Source: an uncultured Cardiobacterium sp. | GTDB lineage: Bacteria; Pseudomonadota; Gammaproteobacteria; Cardiobacteriales; Cardiobacteriaceae | Assembly: GCF_938028825.1 (NCBI RefSeq) | Contig: NZ_CALIZP010000087.1 | Span: 1-14,573, forward strand | Length of the DNA: 14,573 nucleotides | Direction of reading: 5' to 3' | Shown here: positions 14,301 to 14,573 of the stretch, piece after piece | How positions within the stretch are numbered: position 1 is the first letter of the stretch | Layout of the letters: every line of letters starts with the position of its first letter | Notes under the pieces: generated by a model | The model's database searches: none | The model's input: the letters and a program-made list of their open reading frames with translations, nothing else | Told to the model about the DNA's origin: nothing | Position numbers and translations under genes: made by a program

Positions 14301-14420
14301 ATGAAAAAAACCGTATCATTCGATCAAACATTACCCATAGAAAGAGTTATAAAGAAATATTTTCCAAGTAATGCAAAATTATATATAGCTAATGGATTTT
14401 ATTTTCCATACAGATCCTAA
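14301..14420 (+). pseudogene. Truncated second immunity gene (N-terminal fragment)
   Basis: ATG 14301 lies 2 bp after the orphan toxin stop. It reads MKKTVSFDQTLPIERVIKKY, then FPSNAKLY, aligned with the N-terminus of the intact immunity protein. Similarity ends after about residue 28 (near 14385), and the frame then runs through ANGFYFPYRS to TAA 14418-14420. Nucleotide identity with 13264-13302 is high (AAAGAAATATTTTCCAAGTAATG). The loss coincides with the IS630-type remnant on the other strand, so an insertion cut the gene. It encodes 39 residues and is not expected to protect. Confidence 0.75.
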
Positions 14421-14571
14421 ATAGCTTGTCGATATCATTTATTCGCAACTTATTACGAACAGATTTAACCTATGCCCATTTATGTTCAATAGGGTTGAGA
14501 TCAGGACTATAAGGTGGCAGCCATAGTATTCCATGCCCATTCTCTTTCAATAAATTACTGATTTCTTCGCT
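14389..14571 (-). mobile_element. IS630-family transposase C-terminal fragment, with in-frame amber stop
   Basis: Minus-strand reading from the window edge gives SEEISNLLKENGHGIL, WLPPYSPDLNPIEHKWA, stop, then VKSVRNKLRINDIDKLF and an end at TAG 14391-14389. PPYSPDLNPIEHKW is the hallmark around the last catalytic Glu of IS630-type DDE transposases. The TAG at 14472-14470 falls where a Trp or similar codon is usual (WA-x-VKSVRNK), so the copy appears inactivated, although the rest lies outside the window. The IS end should lie between about 14385 and 14420, since immunity-gene homology stops there. IS630 elements target TA, and ATATATAG is present at the junction. The exact terminal inverted repeat could not be assigned. 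Confidence 0.85.
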
Positions 14572-14573
14572 TT

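Overview
The window looks like a chromosomal piece of a GC-rich gammaproteobacterium. Its short HPF, RsmI, YraN, DsbB, ClpB, ynbA/C/D-type genes and an RnfC-like tail fit that class. Cardiobacteriaceae (Cardiobacterium-like) is my best guess, from gene content and protein feel only; no rRNA or other phylogenetic marker is present to confirm it. Positions 1 to about 12,085 are high-GC housekeeping DNA. Positions about 12,086-14,573 are visibly AT-richer and carry accessory, apparently transferred genes.

Layout. (1) 1-1218: the 3' end of a + strand gene whose product is an Ala/Lys/Arg-rich repeat tail, most like the C-terminus of RnfC/RsxC. It has seven repeat units, a recent internal duplication at 633-bp spacing, and three in-frame copies of a REP-like palindrome. 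(2) 1215-2573: a DUF6882-like protein coupled to it by an ATGA overlap. (3) 2570-6960, minus strand: a phospholipid-type operon matching E. coli ynbA, ynbC and ynbD. ynbB is missing and an unknown 145-residue membrane protein sits between ynbC and ynbD. ynbD has its own long leader with a possible promoter over a dyad, and two tiny ORFs chained to ynbD by ATGA overlaps. (4) 7188-7697: dsbB, convergent with hpf (7756-8043) across a bidirectional terminator. (5) yraN (8119-8484) and rsmI (8497-9327) diverge with only 12 bp between them. (6) clpB (9466-12039) follows a good sigma-32 promoter and ends in a strong terminator.

(7) 12166-14573 is the most interesting part. A signal-peptide protein has a six-cysteine C-terminal domain of polymorphic-toxin character. 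It is followed after 2 bp by a probable immunity gene. Next comes a promoterless, stop-interrupted second copy of the toxin C-terminus, and the first about 30 codons of a second immunity gene, cut off by an IS630-type transposase remnant. This is the arrangement expected of a toxin locus that swaps its C-terminal tip by recombination with an orphan cassette.

How the genes relate: YnbA, YnbC and YnbD would act on lipid head groups or lipid phosphates at the inner membrane. DsbB reoxidises DsbA, and the cysteine-rich secreted toxin would plausibly need DsbA. HPF and ClpB are stress proteins (ribosome hibernation, disaggregation). RsmI methylates 16S rRNA. These are independent transcription units rather than one pathway.
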